Of a stretch of DNA of 64,000 bases, positions 10,062 to 19,814 are shown piece after piece. Numbering within the stretch: position 1 is the first letter of the stretch; every line of letters starts with the position of its first letter. A program made the position numbers and the translations under genes. This DNA comes from Atlantibacter hermannii (GTDB lineage: Bacteria > Pseudomonadota > Gammaproteobacteria > Enterobacterales > Enterobacteriaceae), in the NCBI RefSeq assembly GCF_009907385.1, contig NZ_JAAATR010000105.1:96385-160384 (forward strand), given 5' to 3'. The notes under the pieces were generated by a model. The model made no database searches and was not told the origin of the DNA. It saw only the letters and a program-made list of their open reading frames with translations.

Positions 10062-12451
10062 GGCGCGAGCCCTTTACAGATAATCGGCCCCTCAGTTTCC
10101 AGCCGGTGGCTACGCGGCTTATCCAGCACGAGCGTGGCGCTACAGCGTCTGCCGTCAGGCAACGCCACCTCGAACGAGTTGTATTCACCAACGTTTTCAA
10201 GAAACGCCAGGCCGTCATAACCGACCGGCGCCGGCGGCTGGCCCCGGCGCAGGATTTGGCTGGAAACCGGGATCGCCTCGTTGTTTTCATCATGCAGGAT
10301 CACGTTCACCACCCGCTCCTGTTCCATCGGAAATTCCACCAGATAACCGCTATTGCGCCGCAGCGCCAGCCGCCGGTCGGTCTCTTTTATTCGGGTGTCG
10401 GCGGGCAGATCCAGCGTATCAATGCTGTAATTCGCCGGGTAATACGCGGTAACGCCGCTGATCAGCAGATAACCGTCGCCATCGGTTTTCCCGACCGGCT
10501 GATTTTCAAAGTTGACGGTGATATCCGGCTGGCCGTCGGTGCTGATCACCGCGAAAGCGTCGTTGATTTGATTGGCGGCGAACAGTTTGTTATCCATCAT
10601 CACCAGCGCGCCGCGCAGTTCGCCCCAGCTGGTGTAGCTCTCGCGATCGCCGTAGATGCCGCCCTGGGCTTCCAGTTTATTATTGCGCCAGCCGAGCGTC
10701 GCCTGCTGGTAGTCCGGGTCCCGCGACTGGCGGGCATAGGCCAGGTTATAGCTAAATCCGCCGTCGCTGGGCATCGCGCGATTGTAGTTCACTCGCTGGG
10801 TGCTGCCGCCGTCGGGCGTCGATTCCACGCTGAGCGCGGCGCTGTGCAGCCTGCCGAGCGGGATCTGCAACGACATCGCCAGCGACCAGCCATCCCGGGC
10901 CGGGTCATGGCTGGCGGAGAGATACAGGCTGCTGTTGGCCCAGATATTTTTGCTCCAGAACAGGTTCACCAGCCGGGTGTGCTTATCATCAAAACTTTCG
11001 ATATCCAGCCAGGCCGCGCCCAGGTTGCCAAACTCTCCCATGTTGTAAGACAGGGAATACTGCGCGCTGCTGCGGCTTAAGCTGGCGATGGGCTGATTAT
11101 CTTCCGCCACCGGCGCGGGCCGATCGTACAGCGCCAGGTTGCTGAAGCCCTGGCTGCGGCGGGTATGTTGGGTGGCGAGATTGAAGCGGCTGGCGCTGTA
11201 CTGATAGCCCCAGTTGATCTGTTCCCCCGCGCGTCCCCGCACCCGGCTGTGGGTCCATGCGCCGTTCACCACCCCAAACTGTCCGATTTTAACCAGCGAA
11301 CCGACGCCGCCGAGCGCCAGCGACTCGGCAGCTTCGAGATGGGTTTCCGCCGTCCAGTAATCGGTGACGCCGTGACGCCAGCTACCGCTGCCGACCACCG
11401 GACCATAGTCAAAATTCTTGATCCCGTAATTGCGCCGCAGCGCGCCGAGGGTCAGCGCCCCGTCGTTCAATCCGGCCTGAAGCAGTTCGCTCGCCACGTA
11501 AAACGGCAGGGTAGTGGAAACCTGTCTGCCCAGGGCATCGGTCGTCACCACCACCGCATCCCCCGCGCCGTTGACATAGGGCAAATTGGTAAGGGTAAAC
11601 GGCCCCGGCTCCAGCTGGCTGGAGCCGGTACGGTAACCGTTGATAAATAAATCGACGCTGGTCGGGACGGCGGCCTCGCCGGAAAACACCGGCACGGGCC
11701 AGGTCACCAGATCCGGGCGCAGCGAGAAATCGCGCCCCACGGTGATCCCGCCGACGCGCACGCTGTTGCTCCAGCTCAGCCCATCGCTGATCACATCCCC
11801 CAGCGACCAGGTGATGGCGCTGGATTCCTGGTTGATGCTGTAAGTGGTGTCGTAGCGCGTGTACCCTTGCGGCTGGCCGTCAGCGCCGCCCAGATTCTGG
11901 CGCACGGTGCCGGTGGAAGAGAGTGAACCGCTATCGTTGAAGAAGCGCAACTCGTGCCACAGCGACGCCTGACGCGTGCCGCCTTCGGTACTGTTAGCGT
12001 AAAAATCATAATTGAGCAGCGCGCCCTGCCCGCTGCGCGCCACCACGCGCGGATTGCCGTTGCCAAAGGTGACTTCCCGTTCCGGCACCCACGCTTTCGG
12101 CACCGTCAGCAGCAGCTTTTGGTTAACGCTGTCGTAGCGATGCTCTACCTCCGGCAGGCTGGCGAGAGCGATATCGCCCTGCGGCAGTTTATCCACCGGA
12201 ATGCCGCCGCGTTGCAGATCGGCGCTCGACGCCCACAGGCCGCCGTCCCGCCGCTGCACCGGGATCACCAGCCCGGTTTCGTAATGGTTCACCACCAGCG
12301 CCAGATGGTAAACGCCCTGTTGATTGATAGCCTGCGCATCGGGCGGCGGCGGCAGCAGATCGTCATCCTGCTGCGCGCGCCCGGTTGCGGAACAGAAACA
12401 GAGCATCAGCATCAGGCTGGTCCGGCCTAACGCTGCGCCGGTGCACGCCAT
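10058..12451 (-). CDS. CsuD-like outer-membrane usher
   Basis: A 797-aa FimD/PapC-type usher. After the signal peptide come the N-terminal periplasmic domain (DAQAINQQGVYHLALVVN), the 24-strand barrel with the GFRSDLVTWPVPVF-like region (seen as SLRPDLVTWPVPVFSGEA) and the C-terminal domains (NLPAD-type TLDLPADTRIKET, LEVALPDGRRC). It exports and polymerises pilus subunits delivered by the chaperone. The start ATG12451 overlaps the chaperone gene by 25 bases. Confidence 0.93.
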   Translation of the reverse strand: MACTGAALGRTSLMLMLCFCSATGRAQQDDDLLPPPPDAQAINQQGVYHLALVVNHYETGLVIPVQRRDGGLWASSADLQRGGIPVDKLPQGDIALASLPEVEHRYDSVNQKLLLTVPKAWVPEREVTFGNGNPRVVARSGQGALLNYDFYANSTEGGTRQASLWHELRFFNDSGSLSSTGTVRQNLGGADGQPQGYTRYDTTYSINQESSAITWSLGDVISDGLSWSNSVRVGGITVGRDFSLRPDLVTWPVPVFSGEAAVPTSVDLFINGYRTGSSQLEPGPFTLTNLPYVNGAGDAVVVTTDALGRQVSTTLPFYVASELLQAGLNDGALTLGALRRNYGIKNFDYGPVVGSGSWRHGVTDYWTAETHLEAAESLALGGVGSLVKIGQFGVVNGAWTHSRVRGRAGEQINWGYQYSASRFNLATQHTRRSQGFSNLALYDRPAPVAEDNQPIASLSRSSAQYSLSYNMGEFGNLGAAWLDIESFDDKHTRLVNLFWSKNIWANSSLYLSASHDPARDGWSLAMSLQIPLGRLHSAALSVESTPDGGSTQRVNYNRAMPSDGGFSYNLAYARQSRDPDYQQATLGWRNNKLEAQGGIYGDRESYTSWGELRGALVMMDNKLFAANQINDAFAVISTDGQPDITVNFENQPVGKTDGDGYLLISGVTAYYPANYSIDTLDLPADTRIKETDRRLALRRNSGYLVEFPMEQERVVNVILHDENNEAIPVSSQILRRGQPPAPVGYDGLAFLENVGEYNSFEVALPDGRRCSATLVLDKPRSHRLETEGPIICKGLAP

Positions 12452-13188
12452 ACGCTCTCCCTGGCGTTAACGGAGGCAGAAAGCTGGGTCGGATTCGTCA
12501 TGCCGGACGGCAGCGGCCAGCTACGCGAACTGCCGGGAAGCACATAGCCCAACAATCCCTGCGCCAGGGTGCGGCGGGAGCCGCCTTGCTGGATTGTCAC
12601 CTCGCTCAGGCGCACGTGGATGTTGTCATTATTCGTGACCTGAATCGCCGGTTTGCCGTTGTGATTGACCACCTGCCAGCGCAGCTGCCGGGTCGAAACC
12701 AGCGCGTGGTGGGTTCCTTCTCGCTGCACCTTGATCCCCTGCCCGTAAACGAACAGCGGGATGGAATAGCGCATCTGCAATTTCAAACCCATCTGCGGTT
12801 TTTGCAGGCTTTCCGGCTGGGGAATTTCATCAACCACGATGCGGTATGCCTGTTCGACGTTGGCGGGGACCGCACCCTGTTTAATCAGGCGGATCAGCTG
12901 TTTTTTATGGCCGTCGATGCGCACGATCGGCGGGCTGGCGACCACCTCCTGCTGGGCGCTGTAGCGTTCGCTGCCGCCCTCCTGTTTCCAGCGGATGATC
13001 CGCACCTGCATGGTGGTCGGCTGGCTGCCCTGATTCTGGATCCACAGCTCCGCCGCGCCGTCATCGGGCTTAAGCACCGGATCGACAGGCCAAATCAGGA
13101 TATTGCTGGCCGCCCGCGCGGCGTCAAAAAAGGGGCTGAAAAACAATACGATTGCGACAGCCCCTGGCAACAAACGCCTGTGTCTCAT
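12427..13188 (-). CDS. CsuC-like periplasmic pilus chaperone
   Basis: A 253-aa PapD-like chaperone with two immunoglobulin-fold domains: signal peptide about 1-26 (…FFDAARAA), then NILIWPVDPVLKPDDGAAELWIQN and the subunit-binding region KKQLIRLIKQG with the conserved Arg-Leu pattern. It donates a strand to each spore-coat-U subunit in the periplasm. The ribosome site AAGGAA precedes ATG13188. It lies between the pilins and the usher, the order of csu operons. Confidence 0.92.
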   Translation of the reverse strand: MRHRRLLPGAVAIVLFFSPFFDAARAASNILIWPVDPVLKPDDGAAELWIQNQGSQPTTMQVRIIRWKQEGGSERYSAQQEVVASPPIVRIDGHKKQLIRLIKQGAVPANVEQAYRIVVDEIPQPESLQKPQMGLKLQMRYSIPLFVYGQGIKVQREGTHHALVSTRQLRWQVVNHNGKPAIQVTNNDNIHVRLSEVTIQQGGSRRTLAQGLLGYVLPGSSRSWPLPSGMTNPTQLSASVNARESVWRAPAQR

Positions 13189-13201
13189 TCTGTTTTCCTT
13201 A

Positions 13202-13705
13202 TTACCATGACAGGGTCACCGTTAACTGGTCACTGTAGGTTCCCGCCGGGCTCATGCCGGTAAGCTGCGCGGCGGCAAAGACAGGCAGTGTGATGTTATT
13301 GCTGTTGGAGTAGCTCACCGTCACGGCCTGGTTGACGCCGATTTCGCTGTTAGCGGCAAGGGACGCGGCGCTGTACAGCCGGTACGGCACCCGCTCCGTG
13401 CCGTTGGCGCGCTGTAAATTGCGCACCGAGCCGTAATGCTGCCCGCCGTCGATAGCCATACTCAGCGTCACCCCTGGAGTACACGCCAGATTCAGCGCGG
13501 TATTGGGCACAAAACCGGCGGTGACGCGTCGATTATCCACCCCGCTGTGCGAACCAAAATCCAGCGTACCGAACACGCCGCCTGCGCCGCTGGTGACCGA
13601 GCAGCCAGCGGCAATCGTCGCGTTAACCTGAAAGGACTGGGTGGTGACGGCGCCGCCCGGCAGCGTGATAAGCAAACCGATCACCGGCGCAACGCGGTGT
13701 AACAC
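13202..13705 (-). CDS. Spore-coat-U pilus subunit (minor pilin, CsuA/CsuB-like)
   Basis: A 167-aa secreted protein with an N-terminal hydrophobic signal and one spore-coat-U domain (GCSVTSGAGGVFGTLDFG at the start, AGTYSDQLTVTLSW at the end). Start is GTG13705 behind GAGG. It follows the major pilin gene by 13 bases. The Acinetobacter csu operon has two such minor genes (csuA, csuB); only one is present here. Confidence 0.85.
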   Translation of the reverse strand: MLHRVAPVIGLLITLPGGAVTTQSFQVNATIAAGCSVTSGAGGVFGTLDFGSHSGVDNRRVTAGFVPNTALNLACTPGVTLSMAIDGGQHYGSVRNLQRANGTERVPYRLYSAASLAANSEIGVNQAVTVSYSNSNNITLPVFAAAQLTGMSPAGTYSDQLTVTLSW

Positions 13706-13718
13706 CCGCAGCGCCTCG

Positions 13719-14285
13719 TTAATACACCACGCTGACGTTAATGGTGTCGGTATAGGTGCCGGGGATCACGGTGACGCTGTTGCCGCCGCCCTGGATCCGG
13801 CCATACAGGGTGTAGTTATCGACGCCGCCGATGGTGGAAGCGATGGGGATCGGCGCGTTGTCGTCGATTTCATTATTGAAAGCGCTGTCGCTGAACAGGC
13901 TGTAGGCGACGCCCTGGGTGGCGTCGGCGGCGTTAACCAGATAGCGCCCCGGCGTGCCCGGGGTGCCGACGACGCGGGTGGGCGCGCCGTTATTGCTGCT
14001 GGTGACCTGAACGGTATAGTCGGCGGTGGTGCACTGGATGCCGAAGCTGTTGCCGCCGCCTGCGCCTGCTAATTGAGTGGTCAGGGTATCGAAAGTGGCG
14101 GGAGAGGTGCCGAAATCCAGGACGCCAAAGTTGATCCCATCCTGGCTGGGCGATCCGTTAATTAAACAACCATTAGTGAGCGTTAAGGTTGCGCCGATGG
14201 TGCCGCTACTGGTTACTGCATAACTGGGGAGTGTCGCCACGCTGAGCCCCACGCCCAGCATTACGGTTAGCAGATTTATTTTCAT
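13719..14285 (-). CDS. Major pilin, CsuA/B-like spore-coat-U protein
   Basis: A 188-aa protein with signal peptide about 1-23 (VATLPSYA) and a spore-coat-U domain with the GCLINGS start, FGVLDFGTSP and the terminal PGTYTDTINVSVVY strand. It is the first gene of the five-gene pilus operon and so probably the abundant rod subunit. The ribosome site GGAGA lies before ATG14285. It is rich in Ser, Thr, Gly and Asn, as archaic pilins are. Confidence 0.87.
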   Translation of the reverse strand: MKINLLTVMLGVGLSVATLPSYAVTSSGTIGATLTLTNGCLINGSPSQDGINFGVLDFGTSPATFDTLTTQLAGAGGGNSFGIQCTTADYTVQVTSSNNGAPTRVVGTPGTPGRYLVNAADATQGVAYSLFSDSAFNNEIDDNAPIPIASTIGGVDNYTLYGRIQGGGNSVTVIPGTYTDTINVSVVY

Positions 14286-14698
14286 TAAATTTCTCCGTCA
14301 CCTTATGCCTTAAAGCCCTGCCACAGCGGTAATTTCAGGCTTTACTCAGGCGGTTATTCAGAAATTTAGTTTAAGGTTTCGGATACATCCAGAAATATTC
14401 TGATATCTCAACCGGATGGCGTATTGACAAATTTAAAGATTAACAATCATTAAGTTACAAACCCTTCATCAACGGGTGAATGTAAATTTTGCAGAATATA
14501 TTGTTTGTTTTGTGATTCTATTCACAAGCCCGGCTACGGGTGGGGAAGAACGGTTAAGCGGCGCGGACGTGATGCCCCGGCGGCATGTCACGCGGTTCGG
14601 CAGAGAGAAGCTGCCGCTCATCGATTATCTGAAAGCAGGCGCAAACTTCGCCCCGACAGAGGTAAACGAAAAGCGGGTAAAAGAAAGCAAGGGATAAA
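14286..14698. other. Upstream region of the pilus operon (413 bases, no gene)
   Basis: An AT-rich gap between the major pilin start and the cheW terminator. It holds the interrupted palindrome CAGAAATATTCTG (14390-14402) and a TTGACA word on the plus strand at about 14424, but I could not settle a promoter. A 73-codon plus-strand frame from a GTG at 14476 has no family resemblance and is not called. The pilus promoter must lie here or transcription must read in from cheW. Confidence 0.6.
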
Positions 14699-14729
14699 AA
14701 AGCCCGGCAGGTTGCGCCTGCCGGGCTTT
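14699..14729 (-). terminator. Terminator after cheW
   Basis: AAAGCCCGGCAGG (14699-14711) pairs with CCTGCCGGGCTTT (14717-14729). On the minus strand the stem runs into T6 (14700-14695). It ends the motA-motB-cheA-cheW transcript and insulates the pilus operon from it. Confidence 0.9.
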
Positions 14730-14737
14730 ATGATGCA

Positions 14738-15241
14738 TTACGCCACGCGCGCGGCGGCGCTGTCCAGCAGCGCCATCTCTTCGCTGTTGAGCAGTTTTTC
14801 AATGTTCACCAGGATCAGCATCCGGTCGCCCACCGCGCCGAGGCCGGTCAGGTATTCGGTAGACAGCGTCACGGCGAATTCCGGCGCCGGGCGGATCTGA
14901 TCGTTGGTCAGGGACAGCACGTCAGACACGCCGTCCACCACGATCCCCACCACGCGCTGGCCCAGGTTCAGCACGATCACCACGGTGTTATCGTTGTAAT
15001 CCACATCTTCCTGATTAAATTTGATGCGTAAGTCGACAATCGGCACAATCACGCCGCGCAGGTTGGTCACGCCCTTGATGAACGACGGGGTGTTGGCGAT
15101 ACGGGTCACCTGATCGTAACCGCGGATCTCCTGCACTTTCAGAATGTCGATGCCGTACTCTTCATCCCCGAGGGTGAAGACCAGAAATTCCTGGCCAGAC
15201 GGCTCTCCGGCCAGCTTGGTTACATTACTCATACCGGTCAT
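14738..15241 (-). CDS. cheW: CheW, receptor-kinase coupling protein
   Basis: A 167-aa SH3-like adaptor linking receptors to CheA. The sequence [17 protein letters not shown] through the [11 protein letters not shown] core is collinear with E. coli CheW. An alternative ATG two codons upstream (15247) follows AGGA at short spacing; I prefer 15241 because it matches the family N-terminus. It is the last gene of the mot-che transcript, with a strong terminator after it. Confidence 0.97.
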   Translation of the reverse strand: MTGMSNVTKLAGEPSGQEFLVFTLGDEEYGIDILKVQEIRGYDQVTRIANTPSFIKGVTNLRGVIVPIVDLRIKFNQEDVDYNDNTVVIVLNLGQRVVGIVVDGVSDVLSLTNDQIRPAPEFAVTLSTEYLTGLGAVGDRMLILVNIEKLLNSEEMALLDSAAARVA

Positions 15242-15262
15242 TTGCATATTTTCCTAAGCTCA

Positions 15263-17287
15263 TCAGGCGGCTGTCTGCGCCATACGTTGTTCACGGTTAA
15301 TACTTTGCAGCGCGGATACGTCCACGATCAGCGCCACGCTTCCATCGCCCAGAATGGTGGCGGCGGAAATGCCCGGCACCTTGCGATAGTTGCTCTCAAG
15401 GTTTTTCACCACCACCTGGTGTTGACCAATTAACTGATCGACCAGCAGCGCATAACGGCGGTTAGCGCTTTGCAGGATCACCACGATGCCCTGGGTAGCC
15501 TGCGTTTTCGCGCCTTCGACATCGAACACTTTCCACAATTCCACCAGCGGCAGGTATTCGCCGCGCACTTCCAGTACGCGCTCGCCGCCTGCCAGCGGGT
15601 GCAAATCTTCTTCGCGCGGCTGCAGGGATTCCATTACCGCGTTGAGCGGCAGAATGAACACTTCTTCGTTCACTTTCACCGACATGCCGTCAAGGATGGC
15701 AAGGGTCAGCGGCAGCAGAATGCGAATGGTGGTGCCCACGCCCTGTTTAGACTGGATTTCAACATGGCCGCCCATCTCCTGGATGTTCCGTTTCACCACG
15801 TCCATACCCACGCCGCGTCCGGAGACATCGGTCACCACTTCGGCGGTGGAGAAGCCCGGCGCGAAAATCAACATGCCGACTTCATCATCGGTCATGTTTT
15901 CGCTCACCGGCAGCCCCTGAGACAGGGCTTTCGCCAGGATGCGCGCGCGGTTCAGCCCTGCGCCGTCGTCAGTCACTTCAATACAGATATTGCCGCCCTG
16001 ATGCTCGGCGGAGAGGATCAGGTTGCCTACCGGAGATTTGCCTGCCGCGACGCGGTCTTCCGGCATTTCAATACCGTGGTCAAGGCTGTTGCGCACCAGG
16101 TGCGTCAGCGGATCGATAATGCGCTCAATCAGGCTTTTATCCAGTTCGGTTGAGCTGCCCTGGAGCGTGAGTTCAATCTGCTTGCCGAGCTTACCCGCCA
16201 GGTCGCGCACCAGGCGCGGGAAGCGGCTGAAGACGTATTCCATCGGCATCATGCGGATCGACATCACCGACTCTTGCAGATCGCGGGCGTTGCGCTCCAG
16301 CTGGCTCATGCTGGTGATCAGATCGCCATGGGTAACCGGATCCAGCTCGTTAGAGCGCTGGGCCAGCATCGACTGGGTGATCACCAGTTCGCCCACCAGG
16401 TTGATCAGCTGGTCGACTTTCTCGACCGCCACGCGAATGCTGGTGTTTTCACGCTCGCGGGTCGCCGGCTTCTGCTCGCGTTCCGCGCGGGCAGGTGCGG
16501 CGGCCACGGGGGCGGCCGGTACGGCAACGGGCGCGGGTTTCGCTTCTTCAACCACCGGCACAGGCGCGGCCTCTGCAGGCTGCGACGCAGCATCGCCCGG
16601 CGTGGAAAATGCAATCTGTTCCGGTTCGACCACAAAACACAATACCGCGCTGATGTCATCCGCGCTGACGCTGGTTTCCAGCGTCGCGCTCAGGGTATTT
16701 TCGCCCTGCACCACGTCGCTGAGGTCGCCCAGGTTGGCGAGTTCTTCCTGCAACAGCGCCACTTCGCTGGCTTTTAAGCCGCTCAGGGTGATGCGCAGTT
16801 TGCCGTCGGCGACGGCGGGCGCAGTGGCAGGCGCAGCCGCTTGCGGTTCCGGGGTCACCAGCGCCAGCGATGCCGGTTGCGCGCTGGCTTCGCCCTTCGC
16901 TTCCAGCGCAAGCTGGCGCAGCGCCTGGCAGATGTATTCGAAGCTGGCAGCGTCCGGCTCTTCTGAACTTTTATACGCGTCGAGCTGTTCCTGCATAATA
17001 TCTTTGGTTTCCAAAAACAGGTTGATAATGTCGGTGTTGAGTTGCATTTCACCGCGCCGGGCTTCATCAAGCAGGTTTTCCATCAGATGCGTGGTTTCCT
17101 GCAACACGCTAAATCCAAATGTGCCGGCACCGCCTTTTATGGAGTGGGCAGCACGGAAAATGGCATTCAGTTGCTCTGAATCCGGCGCTTCGGGCGCCAA
17201 TGAGAGCAGATGCTGCTCCATATCCGCTAACAGTTCGTCAGCCTCATCAAAAAACGTTTGATAAAAATCGCTGATATCCATACTCAC
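15263..17287 (-). CDS. cheA: CheA, chemotaxis histidine kinase
   Basis: Autophosphorylates and passes phosphate to CheY and CheB. Domains: P1 Hpt with H48 (RAAHSIKGG), P2 about 160-230, dimerisation P3 about 275-355, HATPase P4 with the N box HLVRNSLDHG and the G boxes DDGAG and GRGVGMD, and a CheW-like P5. At 674 aa it exceeds E. coli (654). The extra length and divergence fall in the P2 region and Ala/Pro-rich linkers; P1, P3, P4 and P5 are nearly unchanged. An internal Met near residue 98 (DIMQEQ) matches the short CheA form of E. coli. The gene begins 4 bases after motB. Confidence 0.98.
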   Translation of the reverse strand: MSMDISDFYQTFFDEADELLADMEQHLLSLAPEAPDSEQLNAIFRAAHSIKGGAGTFGFSVLQETTHLMENLLDEARRGEMQLNTDIINLFLETKDIMQEQLDAYKSSEEPDAASFEYICQALRQLALEAKGEASAQPASLALVTPEPQAAAPATAPAVADGKLRITLSGLKASEVALLQEELANLGDLSDVVQGENTLSATLETSVSADDISAVLCFVVEPEQIAFSTPGDAASQPAEAAPVPVVEEAKPAPVAVPAAPVAAAPARAEREQKPATRERENTSIRVAVEKVDQLINLVGELVITQSMLAQRSNELDPVTHGDLITSMSQLERNARDLQESVMSIRMMPMEYVFSRFPRLVRDLAGKLGKQIELTLQGSSTELDKSLIERIIDPLTHLVRNSLDHGIEMPEDRVAAGKSPVGNLILSAEHQGGNICIEVTDDGAGLNRARILAKALSQGLPVSENMTDDEVGMLIFAPGFSTAEVVTDVSGRGVGMDVVKRNIQEMGGHVEIQSKQGVGTTIRILLPLTLAILDGMSVKVNEEVFILPLNAVMESLQPREEDLHPLAGGERVLEVRGEYLPLVELWKVFDVEGAKTQATQGIVVILQSANRRYALLVDQLIGQHQVVVKNLESNYRKVPGISAATILGDGSVALIVDVSALQSINREQRMAQTAA

Positions 17288-17291
17288 GCTA

Positions 17292-18221
17292 TCACCTCTG
17301 ACCCGGTTGTGGCGGTGTTGAGTTCGTCGCCGGGGGCACTGCTCCCGGTTGGGCTAAATCGCTGAGAGAGCCGTTCTGGCTGTCGGCGTTCTCATGCAAT
17401 ATCGATTGCTCGGTCTGCTTGTTAAGCACCAGAATGCTGATGCGCCGGTTGATGGCTTCATCCGGCCCTTTGTCGGCCAGTTTCATGGTGGCCGCCATAC
17501 CGACGACGCGCAGCACTTTGCCGTCGTCAAGGCCGCCGATCACCAGTTCGCGCCGCGAGGCGTTCGCGCGATCCGCCGACAGTTCCCAGTTGCTGTAATA
17601 GCGTTCGCCGGAAGCATAAGGAATATCGTCGGTGTGGCCTGACAAGCTGATTCGGTTAGGAATGTCGTTCAGCACGGGCGCGATGGCGCGCAGAATATCG
17701 CGCATATACGGCTCGACCTCGGCACTCCCGGTTTTAAACATCGGGCGGTTCTGGCTGTCGATAATCTGGATCCTCAGCCCTTCCGGCGTCAGGTCGATGC
17801 GTAAATGCGGACGCAGCGCGCGCAGTTTCGGGTCAGATTCAATCAGCTGGTCCAGATCGCCACGCAATTTTTTCAGCCGGCTGGTTTCCATGCGCTTTTT
17901 CAGCTCATCGATATCCGGCTCTTTTTTCACTTCGCCCTGCGTCTGGGTGTAATCATCGCCGCCGCCCGGGATCGGGCTTTCGCTGTCGGCGATGCGCTGC
18001 CCGCCGGTGATCGCAGCGGAAAGCGGGGTACGGAAATAGTCGGCAATTTGCACCAACTCTTTAGGGCTGGCGATGGAAATCAGCCACATCACCAGAAAGA
18101 ACGCCATCATCGCAGTCATAAAGTCGGCATAGGCAATCTTCCACGAACCGTGAGCGCCCCCGCCGTGGCCTTTATGCTTGCGTTTCTTAACGATAACGAT
18201 CGGGCGATGTTGATTCTTCAT
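17292..18221 (-). CDS. motB: MotB, flagellar stator subunit
   Basis: With MotA it forms the proton channel anchored to peptidoglycan. It is 309 aa: one TM helix at about 28-49 containing the essential proton-carrying Asp in [17 protein letters not shown] (D32 in E. coli), then a periplasmic plug and an OmpA-type peptidoglycan-binding domain ([23 protein letters not shown]). ATGA overlap with motA. Confidence 0.98.
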   Translation of the reverse strand: MKNQHRPIVIVKKRKHKGHGGGAHGSWKIAYADFMTAMMAFFLVMWLISIASPKELVQIADYFRTPLSAAITGGQRIADSESPIPGGGDDYTQTQGEVKKEPDIDELKKRMETSRLKKLRGDLDQLIESDPKLRALRPHLRIDLTPEGLRIQIIDSQNRPMFKTGSAEVEPYMRDILRAIAPVLNDIPNRISLSGHTDDIPYASGERYYSNWELSADRANASRRELVIGGLDDGKVLRVVGMAATMKLADKGPDEAINRRISILVLNKQTEQSILHENADSQNGSLSDLAQPGAVPPATNSTPPQPGQR

Positions 18222-19105
18222 GCGTCTTCCGTCGTCGTTTGCTGATTCGGTGATTTCACGGCGCGCACATGCTCATCCAGCTCGATAAACGACGGTCGCT
18301 CGGTGGAGTAGAGCGTTTTACGGCCAAACTCGACGGCGATGGGCGGCGCGTAGCCGTTGAGGCTGGAGAGCAGCGTCACTTTGACGCACTGCATCATTTT
18401 GGTGGTTTCCGCGCTCTTCTGGCGCAGCACCGTCGCCAGCGGCGAGATAAAACCGTAAGCCAGCAGAATGCCGAGGAAGGTCCCCACCATGGCGTGGGCG
18501 ATCAGCGCGCCCAACTCCGCCGCCGGACGATCCGCCGACGCCAGCGCATGGACCACGCCCATCACCGCCGCCACGATCCCGAACGCCGGGAGGGAGTCGC
18601 CCACCATTGCCAGGCTGTTGGCCGGCACTTCGCATTCGTTCTCGTGGGTTTCGATCTCTTCATCCATCAGCGCTTCGATTTCGAAGGTGTTCATGTTGCC
18701 GCTGATGATCAGGCGCAGATAGTCGGTGATGAATTCGAGCATCACTTTATCGGCCAGAATGCGCGGGTAGCTGGCGAAAATTTCGCTCTCTTTGGGATTT
18801 TCGATATCACGCTCAAGAGAGAACATCCCCTGCTGGCGTGATTTGGCCATCAGGCGATACAGCAGCGCCATCAGATCCATGTAAGTACTTTTGTTGTACT
18901 TGGATCCGCGAAACAGCAGCGGGATGGCTTTGACGGTGGCTTTGATTGCTTTGCCGTTGTTTCCGACAATAAACGCCCCTACCCCTGCGCCCCCAATGAT
19001 AACCAGTTCAGCAGGTTGATAGAGTGCGCCAAGGTGACCGCCGGTCATCATATAACCGCCGAAAACTGTACCGAGAACCACCAGGTAACCTATAAGAATC
19101 AGCAC
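18218..19105 (-). CDS. motA: MotA, flagellar stator subunit
   Basis: A four-TM stator protein of 295 aa, the E. coli length, with the cytoplasmic loop that engages FliG and the channel segments [20 protein letters not shown] and [10 protein letters not shown] containing the two key prolines. The frame is open further upstream, but GTG19105 is preceded by AAGGAAGA and gives the family start [12 protein letters not shown]. The gap to flhC contains the flhDC terminator; I saw no clear sigma-28 site there. Confidence 0.96.
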   Translation of the reverse strand: MLILIGYLVVLGTVFGGYMMTGGHLGALYQPAELVIIGGAGVGAFIVGNNGKAIKATVKAIPLLFRGSKYNKSTYMDLMALLYRLMAKSRQQGMFSLERDIENPKESEIFASYPRILADKVMLEFITDYLRLIISGNMNTFEIEALMDEEIETHENECEVPANSLAMVGDSLPAFGIVAAVMGVVHALASADRPAAELGALIAHAMVGTFLGILLAYGFISPLATVLRQKSAETTKMMQCVKVTLLSSLNGYAPPIAVEFGRKTLYSTERPSFIELDEHVRAVKSPNQQTTTEDA

Positions 19106-19182
19106 GACATCTTCCTTCCGCTGTTGACTGTGACAAGGACTCACAAGCGAAAAGACGTTTTGTGTCTGACGGGGAATAAAAA

Positions 19183-19209
19183 AGCAGCGATAAGAGACTT
19201 ATCGCTGCT
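19183..19209 (-). terminator. flhDC terminator
   Basis: AGCAGCGATAAG (19183-19194), loop AGA, CTTATCGCTGCT (19198-19209): a 12-bp perfect stem. On the minus strand it is followed by a T-run (complement of 19177-19183). It lies 25 bases past the flhC stop. Confidence 0.92.
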
Positions 19210-19233
19210 GGAGTGATTCACCACACCTGACGC

Positions 19234-19812
19234 TTAAACAGCCTGTACGACCTGTTCATCCAGCAGTTGTGGAATAATATCGGCAGAATCTCGGGAAAGT
19301 TTACGCCTTTTTACTGCGCGGGAAGGCGGTTGGCATAAGCTACAGGCGAAACTGCCAACCGGTTGATGCGCATGGGTAATAAAGTTGCCGCCGCAGCAGT
19401 TGCAGGTCGACAGTTCCAGCATGCCGCTTTCGACAAAACGCACTAATGTCCATGCGCGCGTCAGCGCCAGCAGCGGCCCTTCATCCTGAGACGGGCACTG
19501 TTCCAGGTAAAGGCGGTAGGCCTTAATCACCGCATCCACGCCAGAACAGAGCCCGGTGCGCAGCAGATATTGCCAGGCGTTGCAGAACATCGAGGCATGG
19601 ATGTTCTGCTCCCAGGTCATAAACCAGTCAGTGGAAAACGGCAGCATGCCTTTTGGCGGCGGGCTTCCCCGTAATTCTTTATACAGCTTAATTAATCGCC
19701 CGCGGCTGAGCTGGGTTTCGCTTTCCAGCATTTGAAGACGCGCGCCCAGCGTGATCAGTTCCATTGCCAGCTGAATGTCGCGCGCTTCCTGAACAATGCT
19801 CTTTTCGACCAT
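19234..19812 (-). CDS. flhC: FlhC, flagellar master regulator subunit
   Basis: With FlhD forms the FlhD4C2 activator of class 2 flagellar genes. It is 192 aa, the family length, with the zinc-cluster cysteines in CNCCGG and CSLC near residues 137-160. It is adjacent to flhD with 2 bases between stop and start. Confidence 0.98.
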   Translation of the reverse strand: MVEKSIVQEARDIQLAMELITLGARLQMLESETQLSRGRLIKLYKELRGSPPPKGMLPFSTDWFMTWEQNIHASMFCNAWQYLLRTGLCSGVDAVIKAYRLYLEQCPSQDEGPLLALTRAWTLVRFVESGMLELSTCNCCGGNFITHAHQPVGSFACSLCQPPSRAVKRRKLSRDSADIIPQLLDEQVVQAV

Positions 19813-19814
19813 AA

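Noticed and set aside
14476..14697. 73-codon plus-strand frame in the pilus upstream region
   Set aside because: Starts from GTG without a ribosome site, no recognised domain, and ends at the cheW terminator.
19105..19234. Sigma-28 promoter for motA
   Set aside because: The best candidate, AGCGATAA in the terminator stem, has no TAAA-type -35 at the right distance.
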